Positions 1-9,000 of a DNA stretch of 54,511 bases are shown one piece after another. This stretch comes from Mitsuaria sp. GD03876 (lineage in GTDB: Bacteria > Pseudomonadota > Gammaproteobacteria > Burkholderiales > Burkholderiaceae_C), in assembly GCF_029840635.1 (NCBI RefSeq), contig NZ_JAOCCU010000041.1, forward strand, positions 1 to 54,511, given 5' to 3'. Under the pieces are notes generated by a model, which saw only the letters and a program-made list of their open reading frames with translations, had not been told where the DNA came from and did no database searches. Within the stretch, counting starts at the first letter, position 1, and every line of letters starts with the position of its first letter. The position numbers were made by a program, and so were the translations under genes.

Positions 1-20
1 CGACCGGCAGCAGGCGCGCG

Positions 21-761
21 TCACTTGGCCGGCGCACCGGCCGTGACCTGCTGCAGTCCCTGGTCGGTGACGACCTGCAGGCTGCCGGGCGGTCCCGCCG
101 GCGTGGGAATGCGAAAGCTGCGCTGCTCGCCGGGGAAGACCACGCTTTGCGCGCCCTGCACCGGCACCGCCTTCACCTCGCCGTTGGCGGCGGTGAGGCG
201 CAGCTCGCTGACCTTCACGTGGACGTTGCCGGCGTTGGTCACGGTGGCCACCGTCTCGCCGCCGGCGGCGCGCTGCACGCTCCAGGCCGCGTCGCGCCGG
301 ACCTGGTTCGGCGCCACGTAGACCGGCACCCGCAGCGCCACCAGCACGCGCACCGCGCCGGTGACCTGGTTGCCGTCGGAGGCGCGCGGCACCGGCACCT
401 CGCGCAGCACCATGCGGTAGGTCGCCTCCTGCTCCAGGTCGGGCGGACGCCGCAGCCCGACCCGCAGCACCTGCATCTGCCCGGGCTGCAGCGTGAAGAT
501 CGGCGGATTGACCAGCAGGTCGGTCGTCGGGCCGTCGAGGTCCTGGCCGTTCTGGCGCGTCCAGCGGATGCCCTCGGCCTGCATCGTCACCGCCTCGTTG
601 CCGTTGTTCTGCACCTGCACCGTGGCGCGGTCGCTGGTGCGCGACAGCTGCACGTTCACCGGCATCAGGCTGACGTCGGCCGCCCGGGCCGCGTCCATCG
701 GCGCCAGCGCCAGCGCCGCGGCCGCCAGGGCGCTCGCCAGCGCGTGTCGGATCGTGTTCAT
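21..761 (-). CDS. Periplasmic fimbrial chaperone, Csu/PapD-like
   Basis: A 246-residue protein with a signal peptide (about residues 1-27, Ala/Leu-rich core ending in ARA-AD) followed by the N-terminal Ig-like domain of pilus chaperones. Visible family signs are the early strand VSLMPVNVQLS, the INPPIFTLQPGQMQVLRVGLRR-type region (here NPPIFTLQPGQ) and the segment TYRMVLREVP. Such chaperones complete the fold of pilin subunits by donor-strand complementation and deliver them to the outer-membrane usher. It lies about 100 bp downstream of a spore coat U-type pilin on the same strand, as in csu loci. The stop codon overlaps a possible GTG start that runs off the left edge, where an usher gene would be expected; too little is present to call it. 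ATG start with a good signal peptide directly after it. Confidence 0.88.
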   Translation of the reverse strand: MNTIRHALASALAAAALALAPMDAARAADVSLMPVNVQLSRTSDRATVQVQNNGNEAVTMQAEGIRWTRQNGQDLDGPTTDLLVNPPIFTLQPGQMQVLRVGLRRPPDLEQEATYRMVLREVPVPRASDGNQVTGAVRVLVALRVPVYVAPNQVRRDAAWSVQRAAGGETVATVTNAGNVHVKVSELRLTAANGEVKAVPVQGAQSVVFPGEQRSFRIPTPAGPPGSLQVVTDQGLQQVTAGAPAK

Positions 762-863
762 CGGCTTCTCCTGTGTTGTTGTCCGATGTCTCTCCCTGGG
801 AGCGTTCCGGCCGCCCCGAGCCGTCGTGATCGTGTCGCGGCCCCTTTCCCGTGGCCGCCGATG

Positions 864-1415
864 TCAGTACGTCACGGTGACGGTCACCGTGTCGGTGTAG
901 GTGCCGGGCACCGTGCCGGTGAGCGACGGCAGCCGGCCGTAGATGGTCACGCTCTGGACGCCGCCCGTGCCGTTGCCGCTGTAGACGACGCTGCCCGCCG
1001 TGCCGTTGCCCCAGACCGAGGCCCGGCCGCTGTCGACGTAGAGCTGGTAGCCCAGCGTGTTGGCGCCGTTGATCATCCGGCGCGTCGAGAAGTTGGCGGC
1101 GCCGCCGGCGTTGAGCCCGGCGTTCAGCGCCACGGTGTAGGGCGTGGCGGCGGTGCACTCGATCGTCAGCGTCGAGGTCGCGTCCACCGGCACCGTGCCG
1201 ATCGGGTTGATCGCGCCACCGAAGCTCAGCGTCGAGCCCGACACGTTGCAGGCCGTCGAGACGGTGGTCTGCGAGGTCAGCGTGTTGGTGGCGGTGCCGG
1301 CGCGCGCCGGGTCCGTGAGCGGACCCATCCCGAGGCCGGCCGTGGCGGCCGCGACGAACAGGACCGGCAGCCGGGCGGACGACGGTGCCTGGGGAAAGGT
1401 CCTGTCGCGCCGCAT
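864..1415 (-). CDS. Spore coat protein U (SCPU) domain pilin, Csu-type
   Basis: A 183-residue secreted protein. The start is placed at the ATG whose product begins MRRDRTF, because a signal peptide follows (hydrophobic LPVLFVAAATAGLG, cleavage near ARAGTAT); upstream in-frame codons overlap the preceding regulator. The mature part shows the SCPU fold signs: conserved Cys after a short lead (TACNVSGSTLSFG), a second Cys (IECT), many Gly/Thr-rich beta strands, and the closing strand PGTYTDTVTVTVTY typical of the family. In Csu pili these proteins are the subunits assembled by the chaperone and usher. The chaperone gene follows on the same strand. It starts 10 bp after the stop of the upstream response regulator, which suggests joint transcription. 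Confidence 0.85.
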   Translation of the reverse strand: MRRDRTFPQAPSSARLPVLFVAAATAGLGMGPLTDPARAGTATNTLTSQTTVSTACNVSGSTLSFGGAINPIGTVPVDATSTLTIECTAATPYTVALNAGLNAGGAANFSTRRMINGANTLGYQLYVDSGRASVWGNGTAGSVVYSGNGTGGVQSVTIYGRLPSLTGTVPGTYTDTVTVTVTY

Positions 1416-1425
1416 CCGCGTCCCG

Positions 1426-2310
1426 TCAGTGCACGACGGCGCTGCCGCGCTCGGGCAGCCGGGCGCCGTGGGCGCGCGACTCCGCCAGGACCAGGAGCCC
1501 GCGCGCGGACACCGCGTCGCGGGGATAGAGGGCGACACCGACATGGCTGTCGAGCTTCACCGGATGGCCGCCCAGGTCGAAGGGCAGCGCCAGCGCGTCG
1601 CGGATGCGCGCGGCCATCGCCTCGGCCTCCTGCGCCGAGCCGGCGCGCGCGACGACCAGCGCGAACTGCTCGTTGGCATGGCGCGCCAGCAGGTCGGCCG
1701 GGCCGGCGCAGCCCGACATCCGCCGGCCGATCTCCACCAGCACCGGCGCCGCCGCCTGCACGCCCTGGCTGCGCAGCAGCGCCTCCAGGCCCTTGAGCAC
1801 GACCACGGTGACGGCCACCTTGCCGGCGTCGGCGTTGACCATGCGCAACACCTGGTCCAGCCGCTCCAGCAGCGCCACCTGGCCCAGAAGCCCGGTGGCG
1901 GCGTCGCGCAGCAGCGGCGAGGGCAGCGACTGCCGGCCGGCGGCGCGCTCGCTCTGCAGCAGCTCGTCGAGGTCGCCGAACAGCGTCTCCAGGCCGCTGC
2001 CCTTGTCGTAGAAGCCGTCGGCGCCGGCCTTCATGCACATGTCGCGGTAGGCGTCCATCGCATGGTGCGTCAGCATCAGGATGCGGCCCTGGTAGCCCTT
2101 GCGGCGCAGCGCCCGCAGCACGTCCACGCCGGTGCCCACCAGCAGCGTCATGTCCAGCAGCACGGTGTCGGGCTGCAGCCAGTCGATCAGCGCGATCGCC
2201 TGCGGCGCGGAATCCGCCTCGCCGACGACGCGCACGCCCGCCATGTCCTCGAGCCGGCGTGCCAGGAGCCGGCGGATGGCTGACGAATCCTCGACGAGAA
2301 AGATGTCCAT
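1426..2310 (-). CDS. Response regulator: receiver domain fused to a degenerate GGDEF-like domain
   Basis: A 294-residue protein starting at the ATG giving MDIFLVEDSS. Residues 1-118 form a receiver domain: acidic pair E7/D8, phosphoacceptor D53 in LLDMTL, conserved T81 in MLTHH and K103 in YDKGSG. Residues from about 135 resemble a diguanylate cyclase domain (DAATGLLGQVALLERLDQ matches the usual D-x-L-T-G-L-x-N-R entry, and strands and helices follow in order), but the signature is ANEQF at 212-216 instead of GGDEF, so catalysis is unlikely. It probably acts as a phospho-switch or partner-binding regulator for the downstream pilus genes. It follows a LuxR-type regulator and histidine kinase on the same strand after a 155-bp gap. 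Confidence 0.8.
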   Translation of the reverse strand: MDIFLVEDSSAIRRLLARRLEDMAGVRVVGEADSAPQAIALIDWLQPDTVLLDMTLLVGTGVDVLRALRRKGYQGRILMLTHHAMDAYRDMCMKAGADGFYDKGSGLETLFGDLDELLQSERAAGRQSLPSPLLRDAATGLLGQVALLERLDQVLRMVNADAGKVAVTVVVLKGLEALLRSQGVQAAAPVLVEIGRRMSGCAGPADLLARHANEQFALVVARAGSAQEAEAMAARIRDALALPFDLGGHPVKLDSHVGVALYPRDAVSARGLLVLAESRAHGARLPERGSAVVH

Positions 2311-2465
2311 GAAGGGGTTCTCCGGAACTCGGCGGCGACCGGTCGTCACCGCCTGTCCGGCATCTTGCGCGAGGCCCCCCGCGCGCAGCAGCGGCACCCC
2401 GCCCAAGCTGGTGTCGGGGTCGTTCCGCAGGGTTTGTCCGGCGATCACCTACAGCCTCCGGCCGC

Positions 2466-3104
2466 TCACTGGATGTCCGTCAGCCCGTGCTGGACGCAGT
2501 ACTTGGTCAGCTCGGTGTTGTTGCGCCAGCCGGTCTTCTCCAGGATCCGCGCCCGGTAGGTCCCGACCGTCTTGGCCGACAGGTGCATCGTGTCGGCGAT
2601 CTCCGCCGGCGTCTTGCCCGCGGCGATCAGCAGCATCACGCGGTGCTCCTGCGCCGAGAGCTGCTCGTGCGGCAGCTGGTCCGGGGACGCGCCGCTGAGC
2701 AGGCCCAGCAGGTGGTCCGCCATCGCCGCGGTGACGTAGCGCCCGCCCTGCAGCAGGCGCTGCAGCGCCACGGTCAGCTCCTCGGTGGCCTTGTCCTTGG
2801 GCAGGTAGCCCGACACCCCCATCTGCAGCAGCCGCGCGGCGTAGGCCGATTCCGCGTTGAGGCTCAGCACCAGCACCGGCACGCCCTTGAGCGCGCGCAG
2901 CATGCGGCTGGCGCCCTCGGTGCCGCTGGCGTCGGGCAGCGACAGGTCCAGCACCAGCGCGTCGGGCTTGTTGGCCTGGCCGCGCTGCAGCGCCTCGGCG
3001 ATGGTGGATGCCTCGTCGATCACCGCGTGCGGCCAATGGCCCTGGATCAACTGCTTGACCCCGAGCCGCATGATCGGGTGGTCGTCAACGATCAGAAACC
3101 TCAT
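2466..3104 (-). CDS. Response regulator, NarL/LuxR family
   Basis: A 212-residue protein with an N-terminal receiver domain (D7/D8 in LIVDDHP, phosphoacceptor D53 in LVLDLSLPD, K104 in LPKDKAT) and a C-terminal LuxR-type helix-turn-helix from about residue 145 (LSAQEHRVMLLIAAGKTPAEI, then the recognition helix region HLSAKTVGTYRARILEK). Its start overlaps the end of the upstream histidine kinase gene by 20 bp, so the two are almost certainly a co-translated cognate pair. The domain order and HisKA_3-type partner are those of NarX/NarL-like systems. Targets are not visible; the nearest candidates are the downstream Csu-like pilus genes. Confidence 0.92.
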   Translation of the reverse strand: MRFLIVDDHPIMRLGVKQLIQGHWPHAVIDEASTIAEALQRGQANKPDALVLDLSLPDASGTEGASRMLRALKGVPVLVLSLNAESAYAARLLQMGVSGYLPKDKATEELTVALQRLLQGGRYVTAAMADHLLGLLSGASPDQLPHEQLSAQEHRVMLLIAAGKTPAEIADTMHLSAKTVGTYRARILEKTGWRNNTELTKYCVQHGLTDIQ

Positions 3105-4512
3105 CCCAGCCCTCCTCGTTCTCCCGGTCCGAGGCGTCCCGCGCCTCCCCTCCGTCCGCCGCGCCGCCGACCGGCACCCGGACCTCGATCCGCGTGCCGC
3201 GCCGGGGCGCCGGCCCGAACGTCATCTCCCCGCCGGCGAGCACGGCGCGCTCCCGCATGTTGCGCAGCCCGGACGCGTCGGCCCGCACGTGGCCCGGCCC
3301 GATGCCGTCGTCCTCGATGCGCAACTGGTAGGCCCCGTCCTCGAGGCGGGATTCGATCGTCAGCTGCTGCGCCTGCGCGTGCCGCAGCACGTTGGTCGCG
3401 GCCTCCTGCAGCAGGCGGAACAGCTGGTTGTGCTGCTCGGGCGTGAGGGCCTCGTCCGGCGCGAGGTCGACGTCCACGATCAGCTCGCTCTGGCGCTGCA
3501 GGCCCTGCACGTAATGCTGCACCGCGGCGGCGAAGCCGAAATCGTCCAGCAGCGGCGGCCGCAGCGCGTTGGCGATGCGCCGCGCGGTGCCGATGACCTC
3601 GTCGGCGATGGCCAGCATCTCCTCGTGCATCGGCTCCTTGGCCGGCGCGACCTTGCGCGCCATCGACAGCGCCAGCATCTTCGCCGCCGTGCCCAGCTGG
3701 CCGAGCTGGTCGTGCACCTCGCGGGCGAGCCGGCGCCGCTCGGCCTCGACGCTGGCGTCCAGCTCCGCGGCGAAGCTCTGGATGCGCGCGACCGCGTCGC
3801 TGAGCTCGCGGGTGCGTTCGGCGACGGCGCCCTCCAGCTTCGCGTGGCTGTCGCGCAGCGCGCGTTCGGCCTGGTCGCGGCGCTCGCGCTCGATCCACAG
3901 CGCGGCCATCGCCGCGGCGACCAGCACGCCGCCGGCCAGCGGCAGCACCTGCGCCAGCAACGTGGTCTCCCGGGTCTGGACCAGGACGGCCGACTCGATG
4001 GCGTCGATCCGTCGTTGCTGCAAGGATTTCAAGCGGCCCAGCTCGCCGCGGATCTCGTCCATCAGCTGCTTGCCCGCGACATAGGCCTGGCGGTCCTTCA
4101 GCGCCGCGTCGCCCAGGCGCCAGCGGTTCTCGACATGGCTGTCGACCTGGCGGCGGCGCTCGGCGATGAAGCGGTCCAGCCGCGCGAAGGCTTGCTCCTG
4201 CGCGTCGCCCGAGCGAGCCAGCGCGTCCTTGAGCTCGGCGTAGCTCGCGTCCAGGTCGCGGATCGCGCGCTCGTAGGGCTGCAGGAAGGCGGCGTCGCCA
4301 GTGATCAGGAAGCCGCGCGTGCCGGTCTCCAGGTCGATCAGCAGACCGTTGAGATCGGAGATCAGCTGCTGCGTGCGCAGCGCATGGGCGCGGCCCGCCT
4401 CCTGACGCGTGAGTTCGCCCAGGCTGCGGTACTCGCCGTAAGCGGTGGCCACGAAGGCGACGCAGCCGGCCAGCAACAGGCCCGCAGCCACCGGAAAGGT
4501 CAGCAAGCGCAT
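3085..4512 (-). CDS. CHASE3-domain sensor histidine kinase (HisKA_3 type)
   Basis: A 475-residue membrane sensor kinase. The first transmembrane segment covers about residues 5-25, a CHASE3-type extracytoplasmic helical domain about 30-175 (hallmark DLETGTRGFLITGD), a second transmembrane segment about 188-207, then a coiled linker. The dimerisation box RRRLAREVHDQLG carries the phosphoacceptor His at about residue 267. The ATPase domain shows an N-box (EAATNVLRHAQA), a G1-like IEDDGIGPG and a second glycine-rich box (GLRNMRERA). The charged tail after about residue 450 is probably disordered. It overlaps the downstream NarL-type regulator by 20 bp. The signal sensed cannot be told from sequence. 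Confidence 0.92.
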   Translation of the reverse strand: MRLLTFPVAAGLLLAGCVAFVATAYGEYRSLGELTRQEAGRAHALRTQQLISDLNGLLIDLETGTRGFLITGDAAFLQPYERAIRDLDASYAELKDALARSGDAQEQAFARLDRFIAERRRQVDSHVENRWRLGDAALKDRQAYVAGKQLMDEIRGELGRLKSLQQRRIDAIESAVLVQTRETTLLAQVLPLAGGVLVAAAMAALWIERERRDQAERALRDSHAKLEGAVAERTRELSDAVARIQSFAAELDASVEAERRRLAREVHDQLGQLGTAAKMLALSMARKVAPAKEPMHEEMLAIADEVIGTARRIANALRPPLLDDFGFAAAVQHYVQGLQRQSELIVDVDLAPDEALTPEQHNQLFRLLQEAATNVLRHAQAQQLTIESRLEDGAYQLRIEDDGIGPGHVRADASGLRNMRERAVLAGGEMTFGPAPRRGTRIEVRVPVGGAADGGEARDASDRENEEGWDEVSDR

Positions 4513-4910
4513 GGAAGGTCAGGCGTCCTTGCCCGTGTTCACACCACCCTGCGGACGACGATGCTCAACCGATGACAACGGCACGGGCGTCCGCCCCACT
4601 GCATTCGACACCGCGACGACTCGTCGCGCCTCTCCCGCTCCCCAGGCATCGGGGGCGTCGTGCGGCGTCCCTCTGGCGGGGCGCGCTCACACGGGCCTAA
4701 CGCTAGAGGGGTGGCGCGGGAAAAGCAAGTCCCGGCTCATGGGTCGCGTGCCGGGAACGCCACGCCGCCCCGGGGAGCGGCAAGGCGGCTGCCCGGCGGC
4801 GTACGGCGGGGGTCAGGACTTGCCCGGAGGAAACATCGATGGGAAGCGGCCTGGCGCGGCCTCATGGGGCCTCGTGGGACCCGATGCGGCCGGAGGCTGA
4901 CCGCCGCCGC
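4513..4910. other. Intergenic region between histidine kinase and diguanylate cyclase genes
   Basis: About 400 bp without a supportable gene. It must hold the promoter of the kinase-regulator operon on the minus strand and the 3' end of the diguanylate cyclase transcript. I see no convincing -35/-10 pair and no hairpin with a T-run. Short plus-strand reading frames here lack family resemblance and look like GC-bias artefacts. Confidence 0.5.
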
Positions 4911-5960
4911 TCAGAAGAGCTCGACGTCGCTCAGGTGGCTGGCCTCGGACATCGTGCCCTGCGCGACCAGGGTCGCGTGGCTCTGCACCTGGTTCCGGCC
5001 GGCGCCCTTGGCGTGGTAGACGGCCTTGTCGGCGCGCTCGAAGGCCGCGGCCGGCGAGTCGCCCGCGCGGATCTGCGTGAAGCCGATGCTCACCGTGATG
5101 CGGCCCACCTGCGGGAACGCGTACTGCGCGGTGTTGAGCCGGAAGCGCTCGAAGGCATGGGCCGCGTCGGGCTCGTCCTCGCAGCGCATCAGCACGACGA
5201 ATTCCTCGCCGCCGAAGCGGTACAGCAGGTCGTTGAAGCGGAAGCTGCTGCGCATCAGGCGCGACAGCAGCAGCAGGACCTCGTCGCCGATCAGGTGGCC
5301 GAAGCGGTCGTTGATCGACTTGAAGTGGTCGATGTCGATGACGCCCAGCCAGTAGCGCGGATGCACCGCGGCATGGCGGCGGTCCTCGCCGTGCTCGTCC
5401 TGCGCCGCCAGGCTGCGCATCGGCAGCTCGGACACGGCCTTCAGGAAGCTCTCGTCGAAGGTCTTGCGGTTGAGCAGGCCGGTCAGCGTGTCCCGCTCGC
5501 TGTAGTCCAGCAGGCCCTGGAAGTTGTGATAGATCCGCAGCACGCTGGACACCATCCGCTGCGCGTCGGCCTTCAGGCGGCGCGCGGTGTGCAGTTCCAG
5601 CACGCCGACGACCTCGCGCTCGGTGGCCAGCGGGAACAGCGTGACCCACTCGTTGTTCTCGCGCTGCTGCAGCACGCTGCGCTGCGTCAGGCATTCGAGG
5701 CGGCGGGGATGCTCGGCCAGCGCCGGCAGGGAATCGGGGTCGACCCAGAGCGAGTCGGCGGTGGCGACCGCGTCGTCGGCATGCAGCCGGGCGCGGGTCA
5801 GCCAGCGTTGCTGGCCGGGTTCGCCGACGCAGCGGTAGATCGCCACCGCGGCGGCCGGGCCGTTGAGCAGGTCGCGCAACGCGGTGACGAGCGTGACGTC
5901 CATGACGTCACGGTCACGGAAGCCCGTCAGCTCGGCTAGATGATCGACGACCCCGGACAT
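4911..5960 (-). CDS. Diguanylate cyclase with N-terminal GAF-like sensor region
   Basis: A 349-residue soluble protein that should make cyclic di-GMP from two GTP. Residues 20-150 look like a degenerate GAF domain (NEWVTLFPLATEREVVGVLELH). The GGDEF domain runs from about 155 (RDTLTGLLNRKTF) to about 325, with the metal-binding DIDHFKSINDRFGH, the active signature GGEEF at 250-254, and an RxxD product-inhibition site (RFND, 241-244) five residues before it, so it is probably feedback-controlled. It lies 68 bp downstream of chpA on the same strand and may be co-transcribed with the Pil-Chp cluster. No EAL domain is present. Confidence 0.9.
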   Translation of the reverse strand: MSGVVDHLAELTGFRDRDVMDVTLVTALRDLLNGPAAAVAIYRCVGEPGQQRWLTRARLHADDAVATADSLWVDPDSLPALAEHPRRLECLTQRSVLQQRENNEWVTLFPLATEREVVGVLELHTARRLKADAQRMVSSVLRIYHNFQGLLDYSERDTLTGLLNRKTFDESFLKAVSELPMRSLAAQDEHGEDRRHAAVHPRYWLGVIDIDHFKSINDRFGHLIGDEVLLLLSRLMRSSFRFNDLLYRFGGEEFVVLMRCEDEPDAAHAFERFRLNTAQYAFPQVGRITVSIGFTQIRAGDSPAAAFERADKAVYHAKGAGRNQVQSHATLVAQGTMSEASHLSDVELF

Positions 5961-6028
5961 GGTGTTTACGGCTTGGCGGCGGGAGGGGATTGGCGCCGGC
6001 TTCGACCGATGTCCGGGAGCTCCGGACG

Positions 6029-9000
6029 CTACGCCCTTGCCGGCTGGCCGGCGGAATGGTGCGAAGTGTATCGGGCGATCAGCCCCAGCAGGTGCTCTTC
6101 GTCATAGGGCTTGCCCAGGTAATCGTCGACTCCGAGTTGTTGTGCATAGTCCCGGTGTTTTTGAGCGATCCGCGACGTGATCATGATCACGGGCAGGCCC
6201 GCCAGGCGCGTGTCCGCCCGCAGGTTGCGGACCAGGTCGAAACCGTCCATGCGCGGCATCTCGATGTCCGACAGCACCACCGCCGGCAGTTCGTCGCCGC
6301 CCAGGCGCTCCATCGCGTCCAGGCCGTCCTTGGCCAGCAGCACGCGATAACCCTCGCGCTCGAGCAGGCGTTGCGTGACGCGGCGCACGGTCAGCGAGTC
6401 GTCCACGACCATCACCAGCGGCGGCAGCGCCTGCGCCGCCTCCTCCACGACCACCTGGCGCGCCGCGTCGGCGTCGTGCACGCGCTGCTGCGCGGCATGG
6501 CCGTAGCGGTTGGCCAGCGCGACCGGGTTGTAGATCAGCGCGACATCGCCCGAGGCCAGCAGGCTGATGCCCGCCAGGCCGGGCACCTGCATCAGCTGCG
6601 GGCCCAGGTTCTTGATGACGACTTCCTGGTTGCCCAGCACCTCGTCGACGTGCAGCGCCAGGCGCTGCTGCGCGCTGTGGACCAGCGCCACCGGCATCGT
6701 CTTGCCGTGCGGGACGCCGCGGTCGCTGTGGTGCATCAGGCCGCCGAGCCAGTAGAACGGCATGCGCTCGCCGGCGGCCATCAGGGCGCCGTCGGCGTAG
6801 GCCTGCTCGACCTGGTCGACCGACAGCCGCTGCACCGACAGCATCAGGCTGGCCGGCACCGCGACCTTGCGGTCGCCGTAGCGCAGCACGACGACCTGCG
6901 TCAGCGCCGTCGTCAGCGGCACGCGCAGCTCGAAGCTGGCGCCCTGCCCCGCGGTCGACTCGGTCAGCACGTAGCCGCCCAGCGTGTTCACCTCGGAACG
7001 GACCACGTCCATGCCGACGCCGCGGCCGGCCATCTCGGTCAGCGATTCGGCCGTCGAGAAGCCCGGCTCGAAGACCAGGTCCATCAGCTGGGCGTCGGTC
7101 AGGTCCTGGCCCGGCTGGATCAGGCCCTGGCTCTCGCCGCGGGCGCGGATGCGGGCCAGGTTCAGGCCGGCGCCGTCGTCGCTGAAGCGGACCTGGATCT
7201 CGTTGCCTTCCTGGTGCAGGTTCAGCACGATACGGCCGGCCGGCGCCTTGCCCGCCTGCTGGCGGACCTCGGGCGTCTCGATGCCGTGCACGACGCTGTT
7301 GCGCAGCAGGTGCTCGAAGGCGCCGGTCAGGCGCTCCAGCACCGCGCGGTCCAGTTCGACGCCGCCGCCGCGGATCTCCAGTTGCGCCTGCTTGCCGCTC
7401 TCGCGGGCGGCCTGGCGGACGACGCGATGCAGGCGCTCGGCCATGCTGCTGTCGAACTCCACCATCCGCGTGCGCAGCAGGTCGTCCTGCAGCTCGCGCG
7501 TCAGCCGCGACTGGGCGGCCAGTTCGTCTTCGCCGGCCGCGACGTTGCGCTGCAGGCCGCGCTGGACCGTCGCCACGTCGTTGACGGACTCGGCCAGCAT
7601 CCGGGTCAGTTCCTGGAAGCGGGTGTAGCGGTCGAATTCGAGCGGGTCGAAGTCCTTGCCGCTGGCCTGCGCCGCTTCCTGGCGGGCGGCGATGCGGGCC
7701 TCGGCCTGCAGCTCCAGCTCGCGCAGCTGGGTGCGCAGGCGCTCCAGGTTGTCGTCGAGGTCGGACAGCGACGTGCGCATCTGGCCCATTTCGGACTCGA
7801 GGCGGGCACGGCGGATCGACACCTCGCCGGACAGCGCGGCCATGCGCTCCAGCAGCACGCCGCGGACGCGCACCTGCGCGGCCGGCGCGACCGGGGCGCT
7901 TTCCAGCGGCTGGCCGAGTTCGGCGACCTCGCTGAAGTGGGCCCAGTCGATCTCGAGGTCGCGCGGGGGCGCGGCCACGACGGGCTCGGCGACCGGCGCT
8001 TCGACGACGGCTTCCGGCTCGGCGGCGGCGACCGGCGCCTCCACCGGCGCCTCGGCGACGGGCTCGGCCACGGGTTCGACGACCGGCTCGACCGGCTCGA
8101 CCGGCTCGACCAGCTCGGCCGCTTCCGCGGCTTGAGCGGCTTCCTGCTCGGCCACGGCATCGCCGGCCGGCGCGGGAATCGCGTCGGAGCCTTCGGCGGG
8201 CGCCTGCACGGTCTCGACCGCCTCGGTCGCCGGAATCGGCGCGGGCAGGTCGGCGATCGGCGCGGCGGGCGCGGACGGCGCCATCGGGGCCGGCACCACC
8301 GGCGCCGGATCGCGCCAGGTGCGCTGCAGCGTCTTGAAGCTGTGCTCCAGGCCGTCGCCCGCGTCCTGCAGCGCGACGAGCTGCTCGTAGCGCGGCTCGC
8401 CGTCGCCGACCAGGCGCTCGATCTGCGATTCCAGGCGGTGCGCTTCCTCGCCCAGGCGCATCGCGCCGGCCAGGCGGGCGCCGCCCTTGAAGGTGTGCAG
8501 CACCCGCATGCAGGCGGCGGCGCGGCTGGTGTCGGCCGGCTGGGCCGCCCATTCGCGCAGCGCGCCGTGGAGCTCGCCCAGCAGGTCCTCGGCCTCCTCC
8601 TCGAAGATCGGCATCAGTTCCGGCTCGATCTGGTCGGGCTGGCTGAAGTCGAAATCGTCGGCGGACGCCTCGGCGGCCTGGTGGAAGGAGGCGGCCGTGG
8701 CGGGCAGGCCCGGCGCGACCGGTGCAACCGGTGCGACCGGCAGGTCCAGCAGCCCCGGCGGCAGCGCCGAGGTGGAGACCTCCTCCAGCGACATGGCCAG
8801 CAGGCCCTCGTCGCTGTCGGCATGGCCGTCGGGCAGCGCGGCGCCCGGCTCGAAGGCCTGCAGCTCGGCCAGCAGGCCGGCATCGGCTTCCTTCAGGAAA
8901 CCGGCGGCGAACTGGTGCAGCAGGCGGCGGATCTCGTCGGCGGCGCGTTGGAACAGCGTCGGATCGGCGACCTCATGGCCCTGGGCGCGGCCCAGCGCGT

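Noticed and set aside
4513-4910. Short plus-strand ORFs in the kinase/cyclase gap
   Set aside because: No family match, no good ribosome-binding site, composition of random GC-rich sequence.
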